The notes under the pieces: model-generated
Told to the model about the DNA's origin: nothing
Databases searched by the model: none
The model's input: only the letters and a program-made list of their open reading frames with translations
Made by a program: the position numbers and the translations under genes
Source: Quadrisphaera sp. INWT6
Lineage (GTDB): Bacteria > Actinomycetota > Actinomycetes > Actinomycetales > Quadrisphaeraceae
Length of the DNA stretch: 64,000 nt
Direction: 5' to 3'
Assembly: GCF_015390235.1 (NCBI RefSeq)
Contig: NZ_VUOH01000002.1
Coordinates: 496,001-560,000, forward strand
In this document: positions 54,331 to 63,478 of the stretch, in pieces
Layout of the letters: each line of letters begins with the position of its first letter
Numbering within the stretch: position 1 is the first letter of the stretch

Positions 54331-56097
54331 ATGGCTGAGGTCCAGTTCCACAGCTACGACGTGGTCATCGTCGGCGCCGGTGGCGCCGGCATGCGCGCCG
54401 CGCTCGAGGCGGGGCAGCGCACCCGCACCGCGGTGCTCACCAAGCTGTACCCCACGCGCTCCCACACCGGCGCGGCGCAGGGCGGCATGTGCGCCGCCCT
54501 CGCCAACGTCGAGGAGGACAACTGGGAGTGGCACACCTTCGACACCGTCAAGGGCGGCGACTACCTCGTCGACCAGGACGCCGCCGAGGTGATGTGCAAG
54601 GAGGCCATCGACGCCGTCCTCGACCTCGAGAAGATGGGGCTGCCGTTCAACCGCACCCCCGAGGGCCGCATCGACCAGCGCCGCTTCGGCGGGCACACCC
54701 GCAACCACGGCGAGGCCGCCGTGCGCCGCTCCTGCTACGCGGCCGACCGCACCGGCCACATGATCCTGCAGACCCTCTACCAGCAGTGCGTCAAGCACGA
54801 GGTGGAGTTCTTCAACGAGTTCTACGTGCTCGACCTGCTGCTCACCGAGGTCGACGGCGTCCGCACGACGGCGGGCGTCGTGGCCTACGAGCTGGCCACC
54901 GGCACGATCCACGTCTTCCGCGCCAAGTCCGTGGTCCTCGCGACCGGCGGCGCCGGCAAGGTCTACAAGACGACGTCCAACGCCCACACCCTCACCGGTG
55001 ACGGCATGGGCATCGCCTACCGGCGCGGCCTGCCCCTGGAGGACATGGAGTTCTTCCAGTTCCACCCGACGGGCCTGGCCGGCCTCGGCATCCTGCTGAG
55101 CGAGGCCGCCCGCGGCGAGGGCGGCATCCTGCGCAACGGCGAGGGCGAGCGCTTCATGGAGCGCTACGCCCCCACCATCAAGGACCTCGCCCCCCGCGAC
55201 ATCGTGGCCCGCTCCATGGCCAACGAGGTCCGCGAGGGCCGCGGCGCCGGTCCCCACAAGGACTACGTGCTGCTCGACCTGACGCACCTGGAGCCGGCGC
55301 ACATCGACGCCAAGCTCCCGGACATCACCGAGTTCGCCCGCACCTACCTGGGCGTCGAGCCCTACACCGAGCCGGTGCCGGTCTACCCGACCGCGCACTA
55401 CGCCATGGGCGGCGTGCCCACCGACGTCACCTCGCAGGTGCTCGCCGACAACGACACCGCCGTCCCCGGCCTGTTCGCCGCGGGCGAGGTGGCCTGCGTC
55501 TCGGTGCACGGATCCAACCGCCTGGGCACCAACTCCCTGCTCGACATCAACGTCTTCGGCAAGCGCGCCGGCCTGGCGGCGGCCAAGCACGCCCTCGCCA
55601 CGGAGGTCTTCGCCGACCTGCCGGAGAGCCCCGAGACCGACGTCGTCGCGATGGTCGAGGGCCTGCGCAGCTCCACCGGCACCGAGCGCGTGGCGGCGAT
55701 CCGCCGCGACCTGCAGGAGACGATGGACGCGAACGCGCAGGTCTTCCGCACGGAGACCACGCTGAAGCAGGCCCTGGCCGACATCGACGCGCTGCGCGAG
55801 CGGTACGCCCGGGTCGGCGTGCAGGACAAGGGCCAGCGGTACAACACCGACCTGCTCGAGGCGATCGAGGTCGGGTTCCTCCTGGAGCTCGCCACGGTCA
55901 TCTGCGCCGGTGCGCTCCACCGCACCGAGAGCCGCGGCGGGCACTTCCGCGAGGACTACCCCAACCGCGACGACGCCAACCACATGCGCCACACGATGGC
56001 GTACCGCGCGGTCGACGAGAACGGCCACGAGGGCGTGCGGCTGGACACCAAGCCGGTCGTCATCACCCGCTACCAGCCGATGGAACGGAAGTACTGA
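54331..56097 (+). CDS. sdhA: Succinate dehydrogenase flavoprotein subunit
   Basis: SdhA oxidises succinate to fumarate using covalently bound FAD. The 588-residue protein shows VVIVGAGGAGMRAALEA, the FAD-attachment segment TRSHTGAAQGGMCAAL with its His, RRFGGHTRNHGEAAVRRSCYAADRTGH, MEFFQFHPTGLAG with an active-site His, RGEGGILRN, HYAMGGVPTD, and SVHGSNRLGTNSLLD. GAGGAGGA precedes ATG 54331. The sdhB start lies five bases after its stop. Confidence 0.97.
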   Translation: MAEVQFHSYDVVIVGAGGAGMRAALEAGQRTRTAVLTKLYPTRSHTGAAQGGMCAALANVEEDNWEWHTFDTVKGGDYLVDQDAAEVMCKEAIDAVLDLEKMGLPFNRTPEGRIDQRRFGGHTRNHGEAAVRRSCYAADRTGHMILQTLYQQCVKHEVEFFNEFYVLDLLLTEVDGVRTTAGVVAYELATGTIHVFRAKSVVLATGGAGKVYKTTSNAHTLTGDGMGIAYRRGLPLEDMEFFQFHPTGLAGLGILLSEAARGEGGILRNGEGERFMERYAPTIKDLAPRDIVARSMANEVREGRGAGPHKDYVLLDLTHLEPAHIDAKLPDITEFARTYLGVEPYTEPVPVYPTAHYAMGGVPTDVTSQVLADNDTAVPGLFAAGEVACVSVHGSNRLGTNSLLDINVFGKRAGLAAAKHALATEVFADLPESPETDVVAMVEGLRSSTGTERVAAIRRDLQETMDANAQVFRTETTLKQALADIDALRERYARVGVQDKGQRYNTDLLEAIEVGFLLELATVICAGALHRTESRGGHFREDYPNRDDANHMRHTMAYRAVDENGHEGVRLDTKPVVITRYQPMERKY

Positions 56098-56102
56098 GCG
56101 CC

Positions 56103-56861
56103 ATGGCTCGCGAGACCGACGCCACCCCGGAGAGCACCGCCGGGGCGATCCCCAGCTTCGACGTCACCGTGCGGATCCGCCGGTACGACCCGGAGCAGGA
56201 CGAGGCTCCCCACTGGGAGGACTACAAGGTCTCGGTGCACGGCACCGACCGCCTCCTCGACGCGCTGCACATGATCAAGTGGGAGCAGGACGGGTCGCTG
56301 ACCTTCCGCCGCTCCTGCGCGCACGGGGTCTGCGGCTCCGACGCCATGCGCATCAACGGCCGCAACCGCCTCGCGTGCAAGGCGCTGCTGAAGGACCTCG
56401 ACCCGAGCAAGCCGATCACCGTCGAGCCCATCAAGGGCCTGCCGGTCGAGAAGGACCTCGTCGTCGACATGGAGCCCTTCTTCCAGTCGTACCGCGAGGT
56501 CATGCCGTTCCTCATCACGTCCGGGCACGAGCCGACGAAGGAGCGCCTGCAGTCGGCCCACGACCGCGAGCGCTTCGACGACACCACCAAGTGCATCCTG
56601 TGCGCCGCGTGCACGTCGAGCTGCCCGGTGTTCTGGACCGACGGGCAGTACTTCGGCCCGGCCGCGATCGTCAACGCGCACCGGTTCATCTTCGACAGCC
56701 GCGACGAGGGCGCTGACCTGCGCCTGGAGGTCCTCAACGACCGCGAGGGCGTGTGGCGCTGCCGCACCACCTTCAACTGCTCCGAGGCCTGCCCCCGCGG
56801 CATCCAGGTGACCAAGGCGATCGCCGAGGTGAAGCAGGCGCTGCTGACCCGCAAGGTCTGA
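56103..56861 (+). CDS. sdhB: Succinate dehydrogenase iron-sulfur subunit
   Basis: SdhB carries electrons from FAD to quinone through three clusters. The 252-residue protein has the [2Fe-2S] set RRSCAHGVCGSDAMRINGRNRLACK, the [4Fe-4S] motif CILCAACTSSCPV, and the remaining ligands in CRTTFNCSEACPRGI. ATG 56103 lies five bases after sdhA. A strong hairpin follows the stop. It closes the operon sdhCDAB. Confidence 0.97.
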   Translation: MARETDATPESTAGAIPSFDVTVRIRRYDPEQDEAPHWEDYKVSVHGTDRLLDALHMIKWEQDGSLTFRRSCAHGVCGSDAMRINGRNRLACKALLKDLDPSKPITVEPIKGLPVEKDLVVDMEPFFQSYREVMPFLITSGHEPTKERLQSAHDRERFDDTTKCILCAACTSSCPVFWTDGQYFGPAAIVNAHRFIFDSRDEGADLRLEVLNDREGVWRCRTTFNCSEACPRGIQVTKAIAEVKQALLTRKV

Positions 56862-56888
56862 CGCCCCGCCCAGCAGGGCACCACGACA

Positions 56889-56923
56889 GGGCCGCGCCCT
56901 CCGCTCGCCGGAGGTCGCGGCCC
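56889..56923 (+). terminator. Terminator hairpin after sdhB
   Basis: GGGCCGCG and CGCGGCCC enclose CCTCCG-CTCG-CCGGAGG, so nearly the whole 35 bases can pair. It is followed by TTCG but no long T run. Confidence 0.8.
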
Positions 56924-56943
56924 TTCGTCGTCCTCCCCCTCAC

Positions 56944-57009
56944 CGCAGCCGAGCGCCTGGTTGCGGTTATAGCCCCCGGTGGACCGCAGCCGAGCGCCTG
57001 GTTGCGGTT
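56944..57009. repeat. Near-palindromic 41-bp repeat, cluster D (two units)
   Basis: Units start at 56944 and 56985 with CCGCAGCC-GAGCGCCT-GGTTGCGG cores, between the convergent sdhB and S9 peptidase genes. The centre matches the orientation of cluster A units two and three. Confidence 0.88.
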
Positions 57010-57020
57010 GCCAGGGGCGG

Positions 57021-58991
57021 TCAGAGGGGGCCGAGGTGCTCGGCCAGGAAGCGCACCACGGCGGCGTTCAGCGCCCGCCGCGACTCCGCGCGCCGGTACT
57101 CGTGGCCCTCCCCCGCCAGCTCGAGGTACTCCACGGGCGGGGTCGTGTCGTCGACCTCGGCGCGGGCGCGCAGCGCCGCCACCACCTGGTGGGCCTCGCC
57201 CAGGGGCACGTTGGTGTCGAGCTCGCCGTGCACCACGAGGAGCGGGGCGTCGACGTCGTCCACTGCGCGCAGCGGGGAGAGCTCCTCGAGGAGGGCGCGG
57301 TCGCGCTCGGGGTGGCCGTACTTGGTCACCGCCACGGCGCCGATCCACGGCTCGGTGTCGCGGTAGAAGGTGGTGAGGTCGCTCATCCCGCAGATGTCCA
57401 CGCCGGCGGCGAAGGCCCCCGGCGAGAACGCCAGCGACGCCAGCGACGCGTACCCGCCGTAGGAGCGTCCCGTGACCGCGACCCGCCCGGGGGCGGCGAC
57501 GCCGGTCTCGACGAGGTGGTCGGCGGCGGCGAGGACGTCGGCGAAGGCGTCCCAGCGCTTCTCGACGTCGTCGGCGTGCACGAACTCCCGCCCGAAGCCC
57601 GAGGAGCCGCGGATGTTGGGGGCCAGGACGGCGACGCCGGCGGCGGCGAGGGCCTGGTGGTACGGGTTGAAGGTGGGGCGCTCCTGGGCCTCGGGACCGC
57701 CGTGCAGCCACAGCGCCGCAGCCCCCCCAGACGCGGCGCCGGCCGCAGGACCTCCAGCCCGGTACAGCCACCCCGTCAGCGGCAGCCCGTCGCGGCCGGT
57801 GAAGCGCACCAGCTCGGGCTCGACCAGCTGGTCCGAGGGCAGCTGGGGCGCCTGGGTGATCCTCGACCACGCGCCGGTGGGCACGTCGACGTGCCACAGC
57901 TCCCGCGGACGGGTGGGTCCCTCGAGGCCGAGCACCACCGAGGAGCCGTCGCGGGAGAGCACCGGGTCGGCCGCGACCTGGCCGGGCAGGCCGGTGATCG
58001 GGGTCCGCTCGTGCGTGGCGGTGTCGAAGAGCTCCAGCTCGCTGCGGCCCGCGGCGTTCCAGACGAGCAGCAGCAGCCGTCCGGCGTCGTCGGCGTCGAG
58101 GGCCTCGAGCTCGGCGTCGTCGCGCACGGCCAGCGCCCGCGGCTCGCCCTTCCACCCGTGCGGGCCGAGCGGCATGCCGATGAGCTGTCGGCGGGCGAGG
58201 CCCACGTCGGAGGCGAGGTAGACCCACAGCGGGCCGGAGTCGCCCTCGGGGGCGGGGCGGAGCAGGGCGCCGTCGGTGGAGCCGGTGGCACCGGGCTGCA
58301 GCAGCAGGGCGGAGGTGTCGTCGAGCCTGTCGACGACGACGCAGAACTGGCGCCCGCGCTCGCCGTCCTTGAGCACGATGAAGCGCTCCTCGAGCGACAC
58401 GTCGAGGACGGTGGTGTTCTCCCCCTCGGCGAGGGGGTCGAGGCGGCCGGTGGCGGGCTCGGCGAGGTAGGAGCGGGTGGGCTCACCCGGCCCCGAGGGC
58501 GGCAGGGTGACCACGAGGCGGTGGCCGCTGCGGGTCCACGGCCCGAGGACGGCGTGCACGCCCTCCCCGGGGCGCAGGCCGTTGCCTCCGGCGATGCGGC
58601 GGGCGTCGGTGCCGTCGGAGCGCACGACCCACACCTCGGTGCGGACGCCGCCGTCGGTGGCGACCTCGACGCCCAGCCAGCGGCTGTCGGCGGCCCAGGT
58701 GACGTGGACGACGGGGTCGGGGGTGCCCAGGTCGAGGCGGCGGGCGCGGGGCAGGGGCGCCCCGGCGGGCAGCCCGGTGACCACGTCCTGCACCCACACC
58801 TGCGGCGTGCCGGAGCGGTCGGAGACGAAGGCGACGCGCTGCGCGTCGGGGGTCATCACCGGCCCCCAGCTGCCCCAGGCGCCGACGAGCACGTCGGACA
58901 GGGCGACGGCGCGCTCGACGGCGCCGGTGGTGGTGGTGCCGGTGCGGCTGGTGCTGGTGGTGGTGGGATCGGACGGGGCGGTGGTGGTCAC
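57021..58991 (-). CDS. S9 family peptidase (prolyl oligopeptidase type)
   Basis: This 656-residue serine peptidase has an N-terminal beta-propeller (repeats such as RVAFVSDRSGTPQVWVQDV and TWAADSRWLGVEV) and a C-terminal alpha/beta hydrolase domain with LWLHGGPE, the nucleophile VAVTGRSYGGYASLAS, HGELDTNVP (Asp) and GEGHEYRR (His). It resembles acylaminoacyl or oligopeptidase members. No secretion signal is seen. GTG 58991 has AAGGAG upstream and overlaps the stop of the ATP-grasp fusion gene (GTGA), so the two enzymes are coupled. Confidence 0.92.
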   Translation of the reverse strand: MTTTAPSDPTTTSTSRTGTTTTGAVERAVALSDVLVGAWGSWGPVMTPDAQRVAFVSDRSGTPQVWVQDVVTGLPAGAPLPRARRLDLGTPDPVVHVTWAADSRWLGVEVATDGGVRTEVWVVRSDGTDARRIAGGNGLRPGEGVHAVLGPWTRSGHRLVVTLPPSGPGEPTRSYLAEPATGRLDPLAEGENTTVLDVSLEERFIVLKDGERGRQFCVVVDRLDDTSALLLQPGATGSTDGALLRPAPEGDSGPLWVYLASDVGLARRQLIGMPLGPHGWKGEPRALAVRDDAELEALDADDAGRLLLLVWNAAGRSELELFDTATHERTPITGLPGQVAADPVLSRDGSSVVLGLEGPTRPRELWHVDVPTGAWSRITQAPQLPSDQLVEPELVRFTGRDGLPLTGWLYRAGGPAAGAASGGAAALWLHGGPEAQERPTFNPYHQALAAAGVAVLAPNIRGSSGFGREFVHADDVEKRWDAFADVLAAADHLVETGVAAPGRVAVTGRSYGGYASLASLAFSPGAFAAGVDICGMSDLTTFYRDTEPWIGAVAVTKYGHPERDRALLEELSPLRAVDDVDAPLLVVHGELDTNVPLGEAHQVVAALRARAEVDDTTPPVEYLELAGEGHEYRRAESRRALNAAVVRFLAEHLGPL

Positions 58992-61576
58992 GCCGGGGTC
59001 TCCTTCGGGGCGTCGCCGACGACGATCCACGTGTCCTTCGCGCCGCCGCCGCGCGAGGAGTTCACCACCACCGACCCGGCGGGCGCCACGCGGGTCAGGG
59101 CGAGGTCGGCCACGCGCGCGTCGTCGCGCCCGTCGCCCACCACGTGCGCGAAGACGCGCAGGTCGACGTGGCGCGGCACGAGCGCGCCGCCCACCAGCGC
59201 GGGCAGCGACGACAGCTGCACCAGCTCCTGCGCCACCCAGCGCTCGGGGTGCGCGCCGATCTCGGCGCGCCGGGCGGCGACCTGGCCGGCGTCGGCGGTG
59301 GGGCCGATGAGCACCCCGGCGCCGCCGTGGCCGTCGACCGGCTTGGTGACCAGCTCGCCCACGCGCTCCAGGACGGCGCGCCGCTCTCCCTCGTCGGCGA
59401 CCAGGTAGGTGGGCACCTGCTCCAGCAGGGGCCGCTCCCCCAGGTAGTACGAGATGAGCTCGGGGACCGCGCGGTAGACGGCCTTGTCGTCGGCGACCCC
59501 GTTGCCGGGGGCGTTGGCCAGCACGACGGCGCCCGCGGCCGCGGCGTCGAGGAGCTCGGCGCCGACGGGCCGGCCGTCGGAGGCGCGGACCTCGGCCAGG
59601 GGGCCGTCGAGGCGCAGGTAGAGCACGCCGACCTGCTCGGGCCGCCCCGTGCGGGTGCCCCCCACGAGCGGCGCCCCCTCGGCGGAGGCGCCGGTGGCCA
59701 CCACGCGCCCGTCGACGACGGCGAGGTCGTCGGCCCCGACCAGCAGCAGGCCCGCACCGCTGGCCAGGCCCTGGTGCTCGAACCAGGCCCCGCTGGCGGG
59801 TCCGCTCGACAGCAGCGCCGCCCGGGTCCCGGGCCGCGCGCCGGCGAGCAGCGTCGCCCGCAGCCGCTCGTAGTAGGCGGCGGGCGCGGCGAGGCCGTCG
59901 GGGCGCGGAGCCTCCGGCAGCACGTCGTCGAGGAGCTCCCGGGCGGCGCAGGCGTAGGCCGCGCCGCTGGGGTCGCGCAGGTTGTCCTCCAGGACCCGCC
60001 AGCCGCCGTCCTCCCCGCGGACCACGTCGAAGCCGACCACCGCGGCGCGCACCGCCGACGCCGGCAGCCGCAGCCCCTCCTCGCGCCACCCGGGCGCTCC
60101 CACGACGGCCTCGCGGGGCAGCACCCCGTCGGCCAGCACGCGCTGCTCGCCGTAGACGTCGCGCAGGAACCGCTCCAGGGCCACGGCGCGCTGCTCCAGG
60201 CCCGCGCGCAGCTCGGCCCACTCGTGGCGGCCCAGGACGCGCGGCACCAGGTCGACGCCGAACGGGCGCACCTCGCCCCCGACCCGGAACCCGAGCTGGG
60301 CGCGCTCCGCCCACGCGTCGCGGGCCTGCTCGCGCTGGCGCAGCGCGTCGGGCCCGAGCGCCCGGACGGCCTCCAGCACGCCCCGGTACTGCGGGCGGAC
60401 CTGCGCCGACGGCGCCACGGCCTCGTCACCGGCGCGCACCGCGTAGCCCGAGAGCACCGGACCGGTCTGCGGCACCCCGCCGGCGGGGCCGTGGGTCTCG
60501 GCGACCACCAGGCGGACCACGTCGTCGAGCTGGCCGGTCTCCGCGAACGCCGCCCGCTGGCGGTCGGCGGAGTTGCCGCGGACCAGGGCGCGCTCGGCGA
60601 GCTCGCGCACCTGCTCGGCGTCGCCCAGATCCGCCAGCACCGGCTGCAGGCGGTCCACGAGGGCGCGGACCACCTCGGCGGCGGGCAGGGGCCGGGGGTG
60701 CTCGGAGGGGTCGAGCAGGCGGCCGCGCAGCCCGCCGCGGGCGGCTTGCCACAGGGCCGCGCGGTGCAGCGGCGCGGGCCGGTCGCGCCGGGGCTCACCG
60801 CGCTCGACGGCGATCTCGGCCTCGCGGACCAGGGCCCGGAACAGCCCCGCGATGAGCACGGCGTCGTCGACGAGCGGGCAGGCGTCGCACACCCGCAGCT
60901 CCAGGGTGGGGGCGTGCGCGGAGGGCCTGACGTCGAAGTACGCCATCTTCGCGTCGGCGATGACCCCGGAGCCGATGAGGTCGGCCAGGAGCGCGTCGTA
61001 CTCGGCCGCCGAGCCCATCGGGCCGGTGGCGCCCGCGGTGGGCCAGCGCTGCCAGATCGTGGTGCGGATGCTGGAGTAGCCGGTGTCGTGCCCGTTCCAG
61101 TACGGCGAGCTGGCGCTGAGCGCGAGCATCACCGGCAGGTCGGGGGCCACCCGCTGGGCGATGTCGACGGCGAGGTCGCGGTCGGCGACGCCCACGTGCA
61201 CCTGCGTGCCGCAGATGAGCTGCTCGTCGACCAGCAGCCGGTACTGCTCCTGCATCCGGCCGTACCGGCCGGTGGCGGTCAGCTCGAAGTCGGGCGACGC
61301 CGAGCGGGGCGCCGTGCCCACGGCGGCGACGCCGAGCCCCTCCTTCGCGGCGACGGCCACCACCTGGGCGCGCAGCCGCAGCAGCTCCGCCCGCAGCCCG
61401 TCGAGCGTCTCGACGACGGCGGTGTTGGTCTCCACCGTGGTGCGCTGGATCTCCGCGGAGTACCCCTCGCGCGGGAGCCGGGAGAGCACCTGGGGCGCGC
61501 GGGCGGACAGCTGCCACGTCGTCGTGTCGATGAGGTGCAGCTCCTCCTCGGCACCGAGCGTGAGCGCAGAGGCCAT
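58988..61576 (-). CDS. Fusion of YbdK-type carboxylate-amine ligase and circularly permuted ATP-grasp protein
   Basis: This 862-residue fusion has an N-terminal half (about 1-370) of the glutamate-cysteine ligase/YbdK type (LTLGAEEELHLID, QRTTVETNTAVVE, CGTQVHVGV, TLELRVCDACP). The C-terminal half is a circularly permuted type 2 ATP-grasp domain (RPFGVDLVPRVL, WRVLEDNLRDPSGAAY, VVLANAPGNGVADDKAVY, RHVDLRVFA). Both are peptide-bond-forming folds; the product is unknown. ATG 61576 has TAGGGT seven bases upstream. It overlaps the S9 peptidase gene, suggesting joint peptide metabolism. Confidence 0.92.
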   Translation of the reverse strand: MASALTLGAEEELHLIDTTTWQLSARAPQVLSRLPREGYSAEIQRTTVETNTAVVETLDGLRAELLRLRAQVVAVAAKEGLGVAAVGTAPRSASPDFELTATGRYGRMQEQYRLLVDEQLICGTQVHVGVADRDLAVDIAQRVAPDLPVMLALSASSPYWNGHDTGYSSIRTTIWQRWPTAGATGPMGSAAEYDALLADLIGSGVIADAKMAYFDVRPSAHAPTLELRVCDACPLVDDAVLIAGLFRALVREAEIAVERGEPRRDRPAPLHRAALWQAARGGLRGRLLDPSEHPRPLPAAEVVRALVDRLQPVLADLGDAEQVRELAERALVRGNSADRQRAAFAETGQLDDVVRLVVAETHGPAGGVPQTGPVLSGYAVRAGDEAVAPSAQVRPQYRGVLEAVRALGPDALRQREQARDAWAERAQLGFRVGGEVRPFGVDLVPRVLGRHEWAELRAGLEQRAVALERFLRDVYGEQRVLADGVLPREAVVGAPGWREEGLRLPASAVRAAVVGFDVVRGEDGGWRVLEDNLRDPSGAAYACAARELLDDVLPEAPRPDGLAAPAAYYERLRATLLAGARPGTRAALLSSGPASGAWFEHQGLASGAGLLLVGADDLAVVDGRVVATGASAEGAPLVGGTRTGRPEQVGVLYLRLDGPLAEVRASDGRPVGAELLDAAAAGAVVLANAPGNGVADDKAVYRAVPELISYYLGERPLLEQVPTYLVADEGERRAVLERVGELVTKPVDGHGGAGVLIGPTADAGQVAARRAEIGAHPERWVAQELVQLSSLPALVGGALVPRHVDLRVFAHVVGDGRDDARVADLALTRVAPAGSVVVNSSRGGGAKDTWIVVGDAPKETPA

Positions 61577-61583
61577 GGCCGCG

Positions 61584-61589
61584 ACCCTA
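61584..61589 (-). promoter_or_regulatory. -10 element for the ligase/peptidase operon
   Basis: TAGGGT on the minus strand ends seven bases before ATG 61576, consistent with a leaderless transcript. Confidence 0.5.
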
Positions 61590-61652
61590 GTGGCGGCTCG
61601 GGCCGCCCGGTCGGGTCGAGCGGCGGGTCGGGCGGGCGGGTCGAGCGACGGG

Positions 61653-62759
61653 TCAGCCGCGGCCGCGGACCGCGTCGCGGACGGCCCCGACGCCGCTGCG
61701 CACCCCACCGGCCACGAGGTGGACGACCGCGAGGGACGCCGCGCCGAGGACGACGCCGGCGGCCACCTGCACGCGGTCGGCCGCGCGCTCGCCGTAGGAG
61801 GGCTGGCGGTGCGGGGCCCACGCCTTGGCGAGGGTCGCCTCGGCGGCGGGGCCGACCGCCGGGCCGAGCACGGGCTCGCCCTCGGTGGCGGTGAGGTGGG
61901 CCGCGACGACGGGGTCGGTGGCCGCCCAGGCCGCGGTGGTGAGCACGACGCGGAACACGATGTTGAGCCACACCAGCAGACCGGCGATGACGCCGGCCGT
62001 CGCGAAGAGCGGGTTGCTCGTCCCGGTGAGGAAGCCGAGGCCGAGCCCGGCGAGGACCTTCAGCACCCCGAAGAGCGCAGCGCCCAGCAGGGCGGCGCTG
62101 CGCAGGTGGCCCCAGGGGATGTCGAGGCGGCCGAGCACCTTGAGCAGCACCACGAAGATGGCGGTGTCGGCGACGAACACGATGCCGATGCCCAGGACCC
62201 GGACGACGGCGTTCGTGAACCCGCCCTCGTCGAGGCCCACGAGCGCCAGGAGCCACGGCGCCGCGGCGTTCACGGTGATCGACGCGACCGCCGAGGTCAG
62301 CACGGCCGCGCCGAGCGTGATGAGGCCGACGGCGTCGCGCAGGCGCTGCGCCACGACGCCGTGCTGGTCCGGCGGCACGCCGAACATCGCCCGCACCCCC
62401 TCGCGCAGGGCCCCCATCCAGCCGGTGCCCGCGAGCACCGCCACCACGAGGCTGACGATCCCCGTGGTCGACAGGGCGTTCGTGTCCAGCAGCGACTCCG
62501 GCTCGATGCCGCCCTCGCCGATGAGACCGGGCACGTAGCCGTTGATGGTGCTCACCACGGTGTCGAGCAGCGTCCGGTTGCTCGCCAGCACCCGGCCGAA
62601 CACCGCGAACAGCAGCACGAGGATCGCCGAGAGCGAGAACAGCGCCACGTAGGCGAGCCCGCCCGCGAGGATCTGCCCGCGCTCCAGGCCGTAGTGCCTC
62701 AGCGCCCGGCCCAGGTGGCTGGCCTGGTAGCGCTGCCACAGGCCCACCACAGCGCTCAC
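61653..62759 (-). CDS. YihY/BrkB family membrane protein
   Basis: This 368-residue inner-membrane protein of the YihY/virulence factor BrkB family has about six helices. The N-terminal RALRHYGLERGQILAGGLAYVALFSLSAILVLLF is the diagnostic segment, followed by AVLAGTGWMGALREGVRAMFG and TAGVIAGLLVWLNIVFRVVL. Despite the old name ribonuclease BN it is not a nuclease; its function is unclear, perhaps a flippase or transporter. The start is GTG 62759. Confidence 0.9.
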   Translation of the reverse strand: MSAVVGLWQRYQASHLGRALRHYGLERGQILAGGLAYVALFSLSAILVLLFAVFGRVLASNRTLLDTVVSTINGYVPGLIGEGGIEPESLLDTNALSTTGIVSLVVAVLAGTGWMGALREGVRAMFGVPPDQHGVVAQRLRDAVGLITLGAAVLTSAVASITVNAAAPWLLALVGLDEGGFTNAVVRVLGIGIVFVADTAIFVVLLKVLGRLDIPWGHLRSAALLGAALFGVLKVLAGLGLGFLTGTSNPLFATAGVIAGLLVWLNIVFRVVLTTAAWAATDPVVAAHLTATEGEPVLGPAVGPAAEATLAKAWAPHRQPSYGERAADRVQVAAGVVLGAASLAVVHLVAGGVRSGVGAVRDAVRGRG

Positions 62760-62856
62760 GCGGCGCCTCGCTGCGGGGCCGCCGGTCGGTGGTGCGTCGC
62801 GATCACGCCTGCGATGGTCGCGCAGGCGGGCGTCGCCCGCGCGCCCAGCCGCTCGG

Positions 62857-63471
62857 TCAGCCGCCGAGGGGGAACCCGTCGGACGCGCGCCACACGCCGT
62901 CGCGGCCGTGGGTGAACAGCCCCACCTCGGTGACGTCGAAGGTCGCCTCGTAGCCGGCGAGCTCGGTCTCGGCGCGGTCGAGGGCGGCCTCGTCGAGCAG
63001 CTGCGCGACGGTCACGTGCGGGTGGAACGGGAACCGGCGCTGGGTGCCCAGCACGCCGGCGCGCACGTCGTCCTCCAGCTGCGCGCACTCCTGCCCGCCG
63101 CTGGCCAGGCGCACGTAGACCACCGGCGAGACGGGCCGGAAGCTGCCCGTGCCCCGCAGCCGGATGGTGAAGGGGGCCGACGCCGCCGTGGTGCGCCGGA
63201 GGTGGTCGACCACCTGGTCCATCGCGCCGGTCGGCACCGCCGTGGGCGGCACGAGGGTGACGTGCGCGGGGACCGTGGCGCCCAGCGGGTCGCCGAAGGC
63301 CGTGCGCCAGCCCTCCAGCTCGGCGGCCCAGGGCTGCGGCACCGCGATGGCGACGCCGATGAGCGTCTCGCCCGCGGCCGGCAGCACCGGCATGACGCCC
63401 GTCATCGCCGCCGCCTGGGCGGCGACCGACGGCGGCGTCGCGGGGTGCGCCAGACCGCGCCCGCCGCTCAC
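62857..63471 (-). CDS. 2'-5' RNA ligase family (2H phosphoesterase) protein
   Basis: This 204-residue 2H phosphoesterase-fold protein has the two defining motifs HVTLVPP and HPHVTVAQ (HxT-type) with a conserved spacing. Relatives act on 2',5'- or cyclic phosphodiesters in RNA or nucleotides; this substrate is unknown. GTG 63471 starts seven bases after the trpS stop and has GAGG upstream; ATG 63414 (MTGVMPVL) is an alternative. It is probably cotranscribed with trpS. Confidence 0.88.
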   Translation of the reverse strand: MSGGRGLAHPATPPSVAAQAAAMTGVMPVLPAAGETLIGVAIAVPQPWAAELEGWRTAFGDPLGATVPAHVTLVPPTAVPTGAMDQVVDHLRRTTAASAPFTIRLRGTGSFRPVSPVVYVRLASGGQECAQLEDDVRAGVLGTQRRFPFHPHVTVAQLLDEAALDRAETELAGYEATFDVTEVGLFTHGRDGVWRASDGFPLGG

Positions 63472-63478
63472 CGGCGCC

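Noticed and set aside
61612-61647. Two copies of CGGGTCGAGCG 25 bases apart before the YihY stop
   Set aside because: The sequence is short, low-complexity GC and close to a stop codon; it looks like chance or slippage and not a functional element.
61653-62759. Ribonuclease BN activity for the YihY-family protein
   Set aside because: It is a multispanning membrane protein without nuclease motifs; the old family name is misleading.
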